Assembly: GCA_029204225.1 (NCBI GenBank)
Contig: CM055095.1
Location: forward strand, 31,324,936 to 31,388,935
Source of the DNA: Diphasiastrum complanatum
Lineage: Eukaryota; Streptophyta; Lycopodiopsida; Lycopodiales; Lycopodiaceae
DNA: 64,000 bases
Direction: 5' to 3'
Shown here: positions 1-11,526 of the stretch, piece after piece
Position numbering within the stretch: the first letter of the stretch is position 1
How the letters are laid out: each line of letters begins with the position of its first letter
Made by a program: the position numbers and the translations under genes
Notes under the pieces: generated by a model
What the model saw: the letters and a program-made list of their open reading frames with translations, nothing else
Told to the model about the DNA's origin: nothing
Database searches by the model: none

Positions 1-61
1 GATCGATTAATGAGGGAAAGAATTTTGTTTTCTTTTGTGCTCTCCAAGTTAGAGAGCAACG

Positions 62-244
62 TTGATGGCCATCGATGAACAAGGCCCACAAAAATTGTCT
101 AACTCATTGATCGCTGGCGAGGTAGACAATTTTTATAGACGTTCCGAGGTATGGCAGAACCTCTTTGAAGGCTTGATTGAGAGGGTTTTAGCAACACTGC
201 CCTTCTCCACGCTTCTTGAAATGAGAGCAGTTTGCAAAGCTTAG
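62..244 (+). pseudogene. F-box domain fragment
   Basis: A 60-codon frame. Residues about 29-59 match an F-box: W-Q-N-L-F-E-G-L-I-E-R-V-L-A followed by L-P-F-S-T-L-L-E-M-R-A-V-C-K. In the family this segment binds the SKP1 subunit of SCF ubiquitin ligases. The frame stops straight after the VCK motif, where the usual W is missing, and no substrate-recognition domain (kelch, LRR or FBA) follows, so it is a stub. Upstream of the F-box the frame runs through the hairpin repeat at 90-134, so residues about 10-24 are probably repeat-derived. The F-box identity is fairly clear; expression is doubtful. Confidence 0.6.
90..134. repeat. Hairpin family copy 1 (partly deleted)
   Basis: Outer arms AAAAATTGTCTA and TAGACAATTTTT pair perfectly around a core ctcattgatcgcTGgcga whose right half is shortened. 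It is related to the palindromes at 423-470, 2057-2104 and 2443-2494. Positions 1-29 hold a degraded right half of another copy. Confidence 0.7.
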
Positions 245-422
245 ATCTTGTTGATCCTTTTTCAACACTTTATTAAGCTTTGCACTTAGACTTGTAGATG
301 CCAACATCACTTCCTTTGTCTCACAATGGCCGGGCCAAAAAACACACTTGTAGCTTTCAATCTTGCTTCAAACAACTAGCATTCCTCAAGTCTTGATTCC
401 TCAAGTTTGAGAGCACAAAAAA

Positions 423-470
423 AAAATTGCCCCCCTCATTGATCGCCAGCGATCAATGAGAGGCAATTTT
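423..470. repeat. Hairpin family copy 2
   Basis: A near-perfect palindrome. The core is CTCATTGATCGC-CA-GCGATCAATGAG and the outer arms are AAAATTGCC and GGCAATTTT. A degenerate short copy (ttcattgattgccatcaatg) follows at about 482-501. The rest of 245-732 has no recognisable gene. Confidence 0.8.
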
Positions 471-732
471 GTGTGCGTTCTTCATTGATTGCCATCAATG
501 ATGGGGCCAATTATTGTTAGTTCAGAGTACACATAAACTGATACAAGTTACATAAATGATGCAATTTGCAAGCTTCTATTGAACATAAACCAAAAGCAGA
601 CAAAACACAGAAGTTGTCACTCTATCTCTGTTACTCCAAGAAACACACAAGATGATGTTCCCAAAAAGAAGATTGATTACTGTTATGGCAGCGTGATGTC
701 TTATACAATGAGTTCCTACTTAAAAGATCTAG

Positions 733-878
733 TTACAAGAAACCTTATTTGCTGCTAATCATGTTTATCCACTAAGCCACTATCTTTATGATCAGGGTCA
801 TTTATTTACACGCCCTTCCTTGCAATGACTACTAGTCATGTGACCCCATAGGTCCTATGAATGTATTGGGCACAATCC
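733..878. repeat. Direct repeat, left copy
   Basis: About 145 bp starting agttacaagaaacctta and ending gtattgggcacaat. It is nearly identical to 1836-1979. Read on the minus strand, both copies begin just after a G-rich run (agtgggagat and tgggggat), which resembles a polypurine tract followed by an LTR edge. The two copies may be short LTR-like ends around the ORF at 1154-1834, but I see no convincing primer site. Confidence 0.6.
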
Positions 879-1153
879 CCAACAATCTCCCACTTGACCA
901 ATACATTCCAAAAATCATGGTGTAAGATGGGTCACAAAATAAATTATCATCGAGGTATGGCCAATTATGACTGCCCACTTGGCCATTTTCCTATCTTCTA
1001 CACTTTCAGTAGCTGACCCACTTTCATTGGCCTTCAACAAGACTGTTTTGCAAGTCTTTTTGATCTTCAACAACTCCTACTACTACATGCTTCGGAGTAG
1101 TCAGTCGATGACTCTTCTTTATTTTATCATCTAGACTATCATAGATTCCAATT

Positions 1154-1834
1154 TCAGTCTTCATCAATTCTTTGAACAATGGGGCACCAACAGAAGACCT
1201 TCAGGGCCAGCTCATTTCTGTCATGCAAATTATCATTGATGGCATTAAAGAGTAGAATCATTAACACCAGTTTTGTCATCAATCTATGCATGAGATTATC
1301 CACATTAGCTTCATTCATTTGCCCAACTTTCCCAGGCAAGGGAATGCGGTCAGGCTTTCCAGCCATAGCTTTGAACCATTCTTTTAACATCTCAACCTCT
1401 TTTCGTCCACTATATGATCGAAGGAAACCTAAAGCAACTAGTGCTATCAAGAATGTGACTGGGTTAGCCGGTCTTCGCAAAACATTTGAAACTATACATT
1501 TACAATGCATGCAGTATACGACACTCTCTGTTCGCACTTTGTATGAACAAGAATGTTGTGATGGAATAGCTTCAAGGTCGTCACTCTCATCAAGCTCTGC
1601 TGAACATGACCATGCACACTTGACACCTTTCTTACACTTCTTACATACATGTTGTTGTGAGTCACTCTTTGGTATGATCTCCAAGACAGTTAACACTTTA
1701 CCTTCAATAGTCTTCCTTGATGGAATGAGTTTCTGTACTGCAGGATGTTCTGGATATATTATGCTTCTAGGCTCTGAAAGTATCAACTGACCAACAACAC
1801 CATCAATTTGAACTCGAGTATGCCCGCATCTGTA
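1154..1834 (-). CDS. Cysteine-rich hypothetical protein, probable exon
   Basis: An open frame of about 210 codons from the TTG at 1786. It stays open upstream to a possible splice acceptor (ttgtaactacag) near 1835, so it looks like an exon rather than a complete gene. It has two CxxC-type clusters: V-C-K-K-C-K-K-G-V-K-C about residues 46-56, and V-V-Y-C-M-H-C-K-C about 90-98. These could be a zinc-binding module. A short hydrophobic stretch (V-T-F-L-I-A-L-V-A-L-G-F-L) and a helical tail follow. I do not recognise the family. It lies between the direct repeats 733-878 and 1836-1979, so it may be transposon cargo or transposon-encoded. The plus-strand ORF across the same bases looks like its shadow. 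Confidence 0.4.
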   Translation of the reverse strand, partial: YRCGHTRVQIDGVVGQLILSEPRSIIYPEHPAVQKLIPSRKTIEGKVLTVLEIIPKSDSQQHVCKKCKKGVKCAWSCSAELDESDDLEAIPSQHSCSYKVRTESVVYCMHCKCIVSNVLRRPANPVTFLIALVALGFLRSYSGRKEVEMLKEWFKAMAGKPDRIPLPGKVGQMNEANVDNLMHRLMTKLVLMILLFNAINDNLHDRNELALKVFCWCPIVQRIDED

Positions 1835-1835
1835 G

Positions 1836-1979
1836 TTACAAGAAACCTTAATTGCTGTTAATCATGTTTATCCACTAAGCCACTATCTTTATGATCAGGG
1901 TCATTTATTTACATGCCCTTCCTTGCAATGACTACTAGTCATGTGACCCCATAGGTCCTATGAATGTATTGGGCACAAT
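1836..1979. repeat. Direct repeat, right copy
   Basis: Matches 733-878 with only scattered differences (gctgttaatc versus gctgctaatc; acatgccc versus acacgccc). The 1.1-kb spacing encloses the cysteine-rich ORF. Confidence 0.6.
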
Positions 1980-2056
1980 ACAAAACAATCCCCCATTATT
2001 GTGCCCCTTCTTCATTTGGACAGGCAATCTTTGTGTCGCTGAGAGAACAAAAAAAA

Positions 2057-2104
2057 AAATTGCATCTCTCATTGATCGCCAGCGATCAATGAGGGAGGCA
2101 ATTT
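2057..2104. repeat. Hairpin family copy 3
   Basis: Core CTCATTGATCGC-CA-GCGATCAATGAG; outer arms AAATTGC and GCAATTT. The surrounding 2039-2135 also matches 405-498, including the oligo-A run before it and tgtgtgc after it, so the repeated block is wider than the palindrome. Confidence 0.8.
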
Positions 2105-2248
2105 CTGTGTGCCTTTTTCGTTGATTGAATCAACACTGTTTTTCGTTGCTTTGTTCTAATTTTAAATGAGATGAAGACATAGGATCAACACATGGTAGGG
2201 CAAAAGTGACATTTAGAGTTTCGGGTAGCTAGGGTAATGTGCCATTTT

Positions 2249-2313
2249 GTGTGCCTGGCTGCAGCTGAGGCCAGGCAAAAAAACTTTGCATGGTGCATTG
2301 CTCGCAATGCGCC
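2249..2313. repeat. Two short hairpins
   Basis: TGCCTGGC/GCCAGGCA arms (about 2249-2276) are followed by GCATTG-ctcg-CAATGC. They lie between hairpin copies 3 and 4, in sequence with short overlapping ORFs on both strands. I see no gene in 2105-2442. Confidence 0.45.
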
Positions 2314-2442
2314 AGGCTCTTTTGTGTGCAGGTGTGCAAAGCGAGTTCTTTCCCTTGTGGCAGCTGGAGCAGGATCAATGAGGAAGGACATCTTTTTTTC
2401 CATGCTAGGGAACGCTTCATTGATATGCCCAGGTGAAAAAAA

Positions 2443-2494
2443 AAAAGTTGTGTTCCTCATTGATCGCTGGCGATCAATGGTGAAGACAACTTTT
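2443..2494. repeat. Hairpin family copy 4
   Basis: Core CTCATTGATCGC-TG-GCGATCAATG; outer arms AAAAGTTGT and ACAACTTTT. The outer arms differ from copies 1-3 but still pair with each other. Confidence 0.75.
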
Positions 2495-2559
2495 GTTTCT
2501 TTCCTAGTTCACACATAGCAAGGAGCTGCTAGAAAATAGGCTTAAAATAGCTATGTATG

Positions 2560-3330
2560 TCTCACTGACAACAGAGATATATGCTCTCCGTGGTGCGATT
2601 TTCCAGCGAAAGTGTGCTCCCTGTGACCAGAGAGGCATGTGTAAAAAAAAAGGCTGGCTTCAGTGCAGAGTCTGCTTACCAGAGAGACATTGTGTAAAAA
2701 ACAGCTATCTGGCGCTAGGCATAATCCAACTACTATTTATAGTTTCACAAATAGCATTAGGTAGGTGAATAAGACTATCTCTGAGAAATAATTAATGAAT
2801 GGAAGGATCTTGCCAGGCCGCAAATTACTCTGAAATTCCAGCCCAAAAAACATTCTCCTGCAACTCTCATCCCGACTGTAGAAAGGTGCTATAGCCATGT
2901 AGAAACATGCACTACACCTACAACTGATTTTGCTAGTTTCTGTAGGTAATGAATGTTTGATTTCTGCTAGGATTGATGTGCTGGTACTACAGGGGGTGCG
3001 TTGAATTTTAATGTAGAAAATATGCTGACCTGACCAATTGCACTAGACTTGCAACTCCGGTGCATTGATCCTCTGCCTATACAAGCGCCTATTCACCTCT
3101 TTAAAGGGGCCATTGAAAACTTTTGCCTATCTACAACCTACGTTGATCCTCTGCTTGCAAAAGTGCCTATTGACCTCTTTAAACGGGCCATTGAAAAATG
3201 GCTGCAACTGCAGCCAGACAAAGAAATGTGCCATCCAATTTTTTTTCTCCGTGACAACAGAGACAGAATGCTCTCAGTGGTGCGATTTTGCAGAGAAAGT
3301 GTGCTCATTTTGCAGTCACAGATATATGTG
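2560..3330. repeat. Degenerate repeat cluster without a gene
   Basis: The block around 2560-2622 (ctctccgtggtgcgattttc) recurs at about 3246-3308 (ctctcagtggtgcgattttg). A tandem duplication of about 78 bp (ttgatcctctgc... gggccattgaaaa) occupies roughly 3063-3199. The overlapping short ORFs here follow the repeat structure and match no family I know. Confidence 0.5.
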
Positions 3331-3339
3331 AGCTAGCGA

Positions 3340-4934
<1,595 letters not shown>

Positions 4935-5113
4935 TCACAATTGTTGCCATTTGTAAGCATTGCCACATGTCTTAACATGGTTTATAAACGTTTTTCATTA
5001 GTTTTAGCTATTTGTTTAAAAACATTTATGGTGAGGACCGAAATTGTGGTATGTGAACTTTCTATTTAGTATTTACATACTTCATTGTTTGTGTCTAAGA
5101 GGACCACTCACAT

Positions 5114-5870
5114 TTACTTTCTAGTGAAAGTTTGCTCAAAACCATACATAAGCATAAACAGGCTATAACCGATAGTCGAATGCTTACTACTATTATAGGC
5201 AAACTCGATCAATGGAAGGTACTTTTTCCAATCAGATTGCCGTCTGAAAACATATGCCCGAAGCATTTGTTCCATCGTCTGATTTGTTCTTTCCGTCTGT
5301 CCATCCGTCTCAGGATGATCAGAAGAACCCAAGCTCAGTGTCATTTCTAGTTTAGTGAATACGGCCGACCAAAAGTGACCGGTGAACTTCGGATCACGAT
5401 CGCTCACAATATCACTTGGTAATCCGTAAAGCCTAAACAGACGCTCTACAAATATCTGAACTAAATCAGAATCCTTCGCGGTGGTCTTTACCGGAATAAA
5501 CATAGCCAATTTGGTAAGATGGTCGACCACAACCCAAATTGCATCATGTTGTTTATTCATCTGCGGTAACCCAACCACGAAATCCATGGAAATACTATCC
5601 CATCTCTTATCAGGGATATCCAGTGGATGCAATAAACCGTCAGCCTTATGGCGTTCAACTTTATTCAGCTGACATTGGTCACACTTGACCACATAAGATT
5701 CTACAAAGGGCTTGAGTTTTGGCCAATAAATCCCTTCGTACCAAATCCACTATACGATGTATTTTCGGGATGTCTTGCGCATGGTGAGTCATGACATTCA
5801 TAAGGAATTTGTTCTTAACAGCGTCCACATCATGCACACAAACCTTCCCTTTCCTGAACAAAAGTCCATT
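5114..5870 (-). pseudogene. Ty3 integrase
   Basis: The zinc-binding region is degenerate: a His pair in THHAQD-I-P-K-I-H-R, then C-D-Q-C at the start of the second ORF. The catalytic core is clear, with D in S-M-D-F-V-V-G-L-P, D in S-D-R-D-P-K-F-T-G-H-F-W and E in D-G-Q-T-E-R-T-N-Q-T-M-E-Q. In the family this enzyme inserts the cDNA into the genome. The first part (5679-5861) is in another frame from the core (5114-5692). The core breaks off after the Y-G-F-E-Q-T-F motif, short of the usual C-terminal domain. Confidence 0.88.
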
Positions 5871-6289
5871 ACGGATAGAGAAATCATCAATACCCTTTAT
5901 ATCCTTCCCTCCAGACTGATCACCATGATCATCAGTCCCGCTTGATGAAACTGCTAGAACCCTATTTTAGATTGGTCCAAAATGTGGGTCTTTCTCATAA
6001 AGACCTCTCAGGGAGAGATAAAAGTCCATACTGATCTCAGTGAAGGAAAGTTTGTTCACTTCAGCAATTCGACTAAGTGCATCAGCCACCTGATTAGATG
6101 AGCCTATGATATACCGCACTTCAAAGTCAAAATCTTGCATGAGTTTTGCCCATCCTTATGACCTCGCAAATCATTCTGATTATAGAGATACTTTAAAGGT
6201 TGATGATCCGTATTAACCACAAATTTATTATTGTACAAGTAATGCCTCCATGATTTCAAAGCATGGATCACAGCAAAAAGCTCTTTTTC
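5871..6289 (-). pseudogene. Ty3 RNase H C-terminal part and connection, decayed
   Basis: It lies between the RNase H start (ending at 6290) and the integrase. In the minus frames, interrupted matches to the RNase H second half can be read near 6290-6060, split by stops and frame changes. It is inferred mainly from position in the pol gene. Confidence 0.5.
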
Positions 6290-7584
6290 CTAAGTGGTGT
6301 ACCTGACCTTTGCATCGATTAGTTTCTTACTTTCAAAGACAACGGGCTGACCCTCCTGTAAGAGAACAGCTCCAATAGCCGTATCACTCGCATCAGTGTT
6401 AATGATGAATGGCAAATCTGGATCTGCTATTCTCAAAACTGGACTTGAGACAATTAGAAGCTTGAGTTTGCGAAAGCTCTCATCTAATTTCTCATTCCAT
6501 CTAATAAGAGGACTTGGCCTACCCTTGCGGCTTTTTACTCCTTTCAACATATTGTTGAGAGGTGCAACAATCTTCGAGTACTCCTTTGCAAATCTGCGAA
6601 AAAACACAGTGAAATGTAAGAATGACTTAAGTTCACGCACCGTTTTAGGAATTGGCCATTCCACTACCGTCTTCACCTTTTCTTCGTCAATCTTGATTCC
6701 AGAGGAGGTAATCTTATGACCAAAGTAAAGAAGTTCATTTTTAAAGAATTCGCACTTTGATTCTTTTGCATAAAGCTTCTCTTTTCTTAAGATACGTAAG
6801 ACAGTATGGAGATGCTTAGCATGCTCTTTGAGTGTTCTAATATAGATTAGAATATCATCCAGAAACACTACTACGAACTTCCCCAAATATGGACGAAACA
6901 AATTGTTCATCATTTGCTGGAAAGTAGCCGGAGAATTTGTCAAACCAAAGGGCAATACAAGAAACTCATAGTGGCCAAACTGGTCCTAAAACCGGTTTTA
7001 GATACATCTTCTGGATGTATCCTGCTCTGATGGTATCCCGTACGTAGATCAATTTTCGTGAAGTATTTAGCTCCATTCAATCGATGTATGAGATCGTCCA
7101 TCTTGGGCAACGAGTATTTATTTTTAACTGTTAGTTTGTTCATACCCTTGTAATCTACACATAGCCGAAAACTCCCATCTTTCTTACTCTTAAGAAGGAC
7201 AGGTGCTCCCCATGGATATTTACTTGGTCTTATGTGTCCCATCCTGATATACTCCTCGATCTGCCTAGCCACTTCCTCCTCTTCCTTCTGACTAAACCGA
7301 TATGGTTGTCTGAAGATAGGACGGCTATCAGGCAAAAGATCTATCTTATGATCCACCGACCAAGCGGGTGGAAGTCCATAAGGTAGCTGCTTCGAAAAAA
7401 CTTCACTAAACTCTTGCTTTAAATCTTGCAAAAGCTGTTGTTCCCGATGCGAATTTTCGGTGTTAAAGCATGAAAACACATTCACATCCCCAACATCACA
7501 ATGCATACGAGATTTCAAAAGCAAGTGAAAGAGTTCATACTCAGAATCATGAAGTTTCTCAATTAATTCAGCCAAGGAAATCAT
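6290..7584 (-). pseudogene. Ty3 reverse transcriptase and RNase H start
   Basis: Two overlapping frames. The first (7584-6940) has the linker, the RT fingers motif (D-G-S-F-R-L-C-V-D-Y) and K-I-D-L-R-T-G-Y-H-Q with the first catalytic Asp. The second (6955-6290) starts M-P-F-G-L-T-N and has F-L-D-D-I-L-I-Y, a variant of the usual Y/F-V-D-D active site, then thumb and connection, and RNase H starting N-T-D-A-S-D. A frameshift lies near 6950. It would copy the element RNA into DNA if intact. Confidence 0.92.
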
Positions 7585-7598
7585 CGGCGATGGAAGTA

Positions 7599-7603
7599 CA
7601 TCA
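7599..7603. repeat. Target duplication CATCA, left of solo LTR
   Basis: CATCA here matches CATCG at 8252-8256 with one mismatch. It is the 5-bp duplication expected from copia integration. Confidence 0.75.
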
Positions 7604-8251
7604 TGTGAAAGATTCTAGTTTCATCACATTTTGCAATATTTTCATATTTGGCATATTGAGGCCAAAACTTGTTTTAGACTTAGAGGTTGACTTTTCAAAG
7701 TTCATTAGTCTAAATTTCATTTGAATAGACACTTTTTGAAAGTGTTGGAAAGTTAGAATGCGAGTTTGAGTAGATTCAATTTGAATAGTTGGGTACATTG
7801 AATCTAGACCCAAAATTAGTAGGGTTAGCATTTTGGTGGGAAAGCCAAGTGGCCAAATAGGGTTTGGACCTACTATAAAAGGATGTAACTCGTGGAGAGA
7901 GTGATCTTCTCTCTTCTCTATCTCATTTCATGCTTATACATGGTTCTCTTGGGTGTTCTACTATCCATTGGTGCACTATCTTGGTGATTGCTTGCAATTC
8001 TATGTGTAGAATGATCTATATTTGCTATTTTTGGATCCACACGTGTGAAATACAGTAGCTTGCTGGTTTTGTACGGACAACAACATTACATAATCATTTC
8101 ATTCAAGTTTGATCAATTTCTAGTACTGTTTGCATCTCAAATTGTGTGCAGATGCTCATTTTATTACATTGGTGAGATTGGTAGTGTATTTCTCTTTCTA
8201 ACCAAAGGTCATTCAAGTAGATTGGACCTTAAGGATCTGAAATCTTTCACA
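7604..8251 (+). mobile_element. Solo LTR of the Copia-A family inside Ty3 pol
   Basis: It starts TGTGAAAGATTC and ends AATCTTTCACA, collinear with the two LTRs of Copia-A (34607-35256 and 37629-38276). Its 648-bp length equals the 3' LTR of that element. There is a TATAAAA box at about 7874-7880. Flanking CATCA/CATCG supports true integration followed by LTR-LTR recombination. It separates the Ty3 protease (8257-8597) from RT (below 7599). Removing it with one duplication returns the two parts to one reading frame, so Ty3 was there first. Confidence 0.92.
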
Positions 8252-8256
8252 CATCG

Positions 8257-8597
8257 GTCTCTCCAAAAATGGAGACAATCTGATCAAACTTATCTTTAAA
8301 TACCATAGAATGATTTTTATTATCTATCTCTAAAGAGTCTGATTTGCCAAAAAACCATTCATAGCCCAAAATCACATCAGTTCGGTCTAGATTCATGACA
8401 TGAAAATCCAACGGCTCAACATAGTCCCGCATCCGAAGCTCTAAGTTCAAGACTTTGACATTCCAAATCTCAGTGTCTGACCCTGAGGCAAGACGGACCA
8501 CGTAACGGTGATCACTGGCCATGGTGGGCACTCGGAGCTTCTGCACAAGTCGAGCGTTCAAAAAATTGTGAGTACTACCTGAATCAAAATAGCACAT
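8257..8597 (-). pseudogene. Ty3 aspartic protease
   Basis: The catalytic motif is F-D-S-G-S-T-H-N-F near the N-terminus, followed by the hydrophobic flap region and V-I-L-G-Y-E-W, the usual second conserved block of retropepsin-like domains. In the family it cleaves the Gag-Pol precursor in the particle. The frame ends in the solo LTR and continues on its other side. Confidence 0.88.
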
Positions 8598-9576
8598 TCA
8601 CGTCTTTCCCTAAAATATTGCCTCTCACATGAAACAATTCATTAGGCTTGAAAGAGAGTGCACTAAAGTTACAAGTACAGTCACAATTATTTAACAAATT
8701 GACTTCCAATTTACCTGCCGGTAAATCCACGGTCATGAAACTTGATGACTTTGCTTTCCGTTCGGGCCACTGTTTAGCACGGTGCCCGGGCACAAATTTT
8801 GTTTAAGCGCTGCCAACCGTGCTTTGTCTTTCACCACCAGTTTTTTCTTATTCTTCTTTTTCTTTGACTGTTGGTACGCTTCTGCTTCCAGCTCATCAAA
8901 AATTGTTTCTTATGCTTGTTAGATTTTTCTTGCTTGGGTTTTGGGGCCGTTTGGCCATGCACGCTTTTCCGTGATGCAACAATTGTACTATCATAGGCTT
9001 TCGCCACACGGATAGCATCCTCTAGTGAGTTGAGGATATTTCATTTGCATTCATTTTGATAGTCAGCTGGCAGTCCGACAATAAATTGCCATTGTGCTAA
9101 CTTACGATCAAAAAGCGGCACCTTAGCCAAAGAGTCCAAGAACTCTTGGGCATAACCGTCCAGTTCTCGGCTGCCCATTTTGCAGTTGATAAACCGAATA
9201 TACAGCTCGGAATCGTCTATCAACAATAGAACCGATGATATTCGTTTATCCTCTGTCCAACGGTTTATCCAGTCTTCAACAGCTTCCGGACGTTTAAACT
9301 TTTTATCGCCGAAAAATATTTCCAGTTGGTAGCCCAAGTTGTTAGAGTTAATAGCTTGCAGTTGATTAAATAGATTTTGTATTTGTTTATCTCATTGTTT
9401 ATGCTCTGATGAAGTTCTTAAACTGCCTTGCCTAAGGTTTGCAATAGTTTTTCTGAGTCTAGGGTGTCATCGCTGTCGGGTGAGGCCGGCTAAATTTCCG
9501 TATTTCCCCCATCACTTCCAGGTGATGCCGGGTGAATCTCGGTAGCACGCCCCTCCAAAATTTCATCAGTATCCAT
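8598..9576 (-). pseudogene. Ty3 gag
   Basis: It begins at the ATG at 9576 just after a splice-like acceptor (ttttaattttcag). The acidic N-terminus, with repeated H-P-A-S-P and D-D-T-L-D-S-E, matches the other copy at 12842. The middle (9337-9041) is a capsid-type helical segment (D-G-Y-A-Q-E-F-L-D-S-L-A-K-V-P). The C-terminal end has a decayed zinc knuckle (C-P-G-H-R-A-K-Q-W-P-E-R) that lost its first Cys pair. Several stops are present. Confidence 0.72.
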
Positions 9577-10065
9577 TTGCTTGCCAACTGAAAATTAAAA
9601 AAAATTCGTTCAGTTAATGCATTGATTTCGAGTAATATTTGCTAAATTAAGCAATGTCTACTTTTTAGACCATACGTGCTCTATTTACCAATTATACCAA
9701 TGAATCACCAAATGGATTTCAATAAAAAATCGAAATTAACCGTTAATGCGACGAAAATCCATTACCAACTGTTAACTCAAATGATACTACAAAAATTAAT
9801 TATCAGTTTCTTAAAACTAAAGAAACCCACTAAGAGCAAGAAATTCACAAGTTAAAAAACTCCAAATGCCAAAATTTGGCCTCTGCCAACCCCATCTTAC
9901 CCCCCACCTGCATGCCAATCTCCAAGTTTCAGAAATTAAACTTTGAGTTTGGGGGCCACCTACCCCCCCCATCAACGTTTCTCCTCTCCATGCGGCCTCA
10001 GCAACGAGGAGCTCTTGGGCTACCTCACGGCCGAATCCAGAACTCTAGATCCAGCGAGCGCCCAC

Positions 10066-10109
<44 letters not shown>

Positions 10110-11090
10110 CACCCACCCTCGCCAGAGAAAAAGAGAGAGATAGAGCGCTGGGTGAGGGATGGATCAGCACCCACCCGACTCACCATTACAGGTTTGCAAT
10201 GCAGGTTTATGGGCGTTTTGGAGGACGGCTGGCCACAAATTTTCCAGCATGTTTTAGGTTTTGTAAACAGTTTTTTTTTTTCATATGAAGCAGGAAGCAC
10301 AAATGCATAACCATCTGTTGTTTCTTTGCAGATCACTCTGCCCTTTCAGCGTTTTTTAGTTTGCCAATGCTTTCATTTACTTATTTCAAGCATAAGCAGA
10401 GTTCAATGCAAGATTTGTAGGGTTTGCCCTCACTATGTCTGAAAAACAGAGGTTATGCTGCAAAATTTTCACAGAACTTTAGCTTTGCAGGTTACTACAA
10501 CTATTTTATCCAATAGTCATCTAAACTGAACCCAATCATCTTCCAGAATGGCTTTACAGGCTCCTAACACTGCAAACAACTGTTAGGTTGCTGGAAAATG
10601 AAGCATAAGCCTGTACTTTCATAGAGAGCAGCCATGCAATTCTGTCAAACATCACCAACATTGAACAGCCAACAGATTAGAGTATTTTTGCTTCTATTCC
10701 GGCCTATTTCCACTGTTTTAAAACCAAACCGGCTTCCAAACAGGCAATAGACAACATTAAAAATATAGTAATCATTCATAAGAAGAATAAGAGACTGTAA
10801 GAAAAAAATCCAGCAACCAATAAAGTAATTTGTTGCTCTCACAAAGATGCTAACCACAAAGTAATCAGCAACAACAGAATTCCTTCCAAGAAACCAATTC
10901 GAAAAGCACAAAAACCAACCAATTGTGAACTTGGTAGTGCACTTACCACACAATCGATTGCAATTCGAAAATTATTTCCAACGGGAAGAAAATTCCACAA
11001 TTCCACCGTCTTGTTGCTTACTCCGTCGGATTCTTGAGAAAACGTCGAGATTTCCACTCAGCACTTTCAATGGTAAATCCTACTTAGACT
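9577..11090 (-). other. Long leader of the Ty3 element, possible intron
   Basis: 1.5 kb between primer site and gag. Minus-strand GTGTG|GTAAGTG near 10949-10943 is a strong donor, and ttttttaattttcag just before the gag ATG is an acceptor. The acceptor is conserved in the second family copy (12822-12834). A short open segment before the donor begins M-E-I-S-T-F-S-Q. A GA tract lies at 10067-10106. No other gene is seen. Confidence 0.45.
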
Positions 11091-11103
11091 GGCTCTGATA
11101 CCA
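11091..11103 (-). promoter_or_regulatory. Primer binding site (tRNA-iMet)
   Basis: The minus strand reads TGGTATCAGAGCC, complementary to the 3' end of plant initiator tRNA-Met, right next to the LTR. Confidence 0.85.
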
Positions 11104-11526
11104 ATATAGAGTCCTCACAACAGGATTCTAGTCTAAGCATACCATACAAAGCAACAACACATGGGAACCGGTGGAGGTTAAACCAGCCCAACCAAACCTA
11201 GATCGTACAGATCTAGCCCCCAAGCTATGGATCAATCAGAGTCATGGAAAGAGGAGTCACACCAGCAGCATGTAGCTACTCATCACAAATCAAGCATACA
11301 CTAGTGAGAGCCCAGCAGGTATACTTATACCCTCCAAGGCCCATGCACCACTAGTAGTGCACTGTGACACCTCACTGGACACCTCTGCAGCCTATCTGGA
11401 CCACGTCATCCAATTCCCTAATGACTCACTGATAGACCCAGACCAACTCCACCACCATGTGTTTAGGCCTACAACCATTAGTTATGACCATATACACATA
11501 AGGGCCCCAATTCCCTTATAGTCACA
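11104..11526 (-). repeat. 5' LTR of the Ty3 element
   Basis: The minus strand starts TGTGACTATAAGGG. A TATA-like GGTATAAGTATA lies at about 11325-11336. It ends in front of the primer site; the exact inner border is uncertain because the last bases (CTATAT) do not give the usual CA. No second LTR is present to compare. Confidence 0.6.

Larger units (their letters stand above)
5114..11526 (-). mobile_element. Ty3/gypsy retrotransposon, 3'-truncated
   Basis: On the minus strand the order is: 5' LTR (about 11526-11104), tRNA-Met primer site, long leader, gag, aspartic protease, reverse transcriptase, RNase H, integrase. This protease-RT-RH-integrase order defines Ty3/gypsy. The frame ends at 5114 just after the integrase core, and no chromodomain, polypurine tract or 3' LTR follows, so the 3' end is lost. 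A copia solo LTR (7604-8251) interrupts it between protease and RT. Several stops and frame changes make it inactive. A second gag of the same family lies at 12842-13547 on the other strand. Confidence 0.88.

Noticed and set aside
1179-1790. Plus-strand ORF of 203 codons
   Set aside because: It lies over the minus-strand Cys-rich ORF; the minus frame has patterned CxxC clusters and a possible splice acceptor, so this looks like a shadow, though I cannot exclude it fully.
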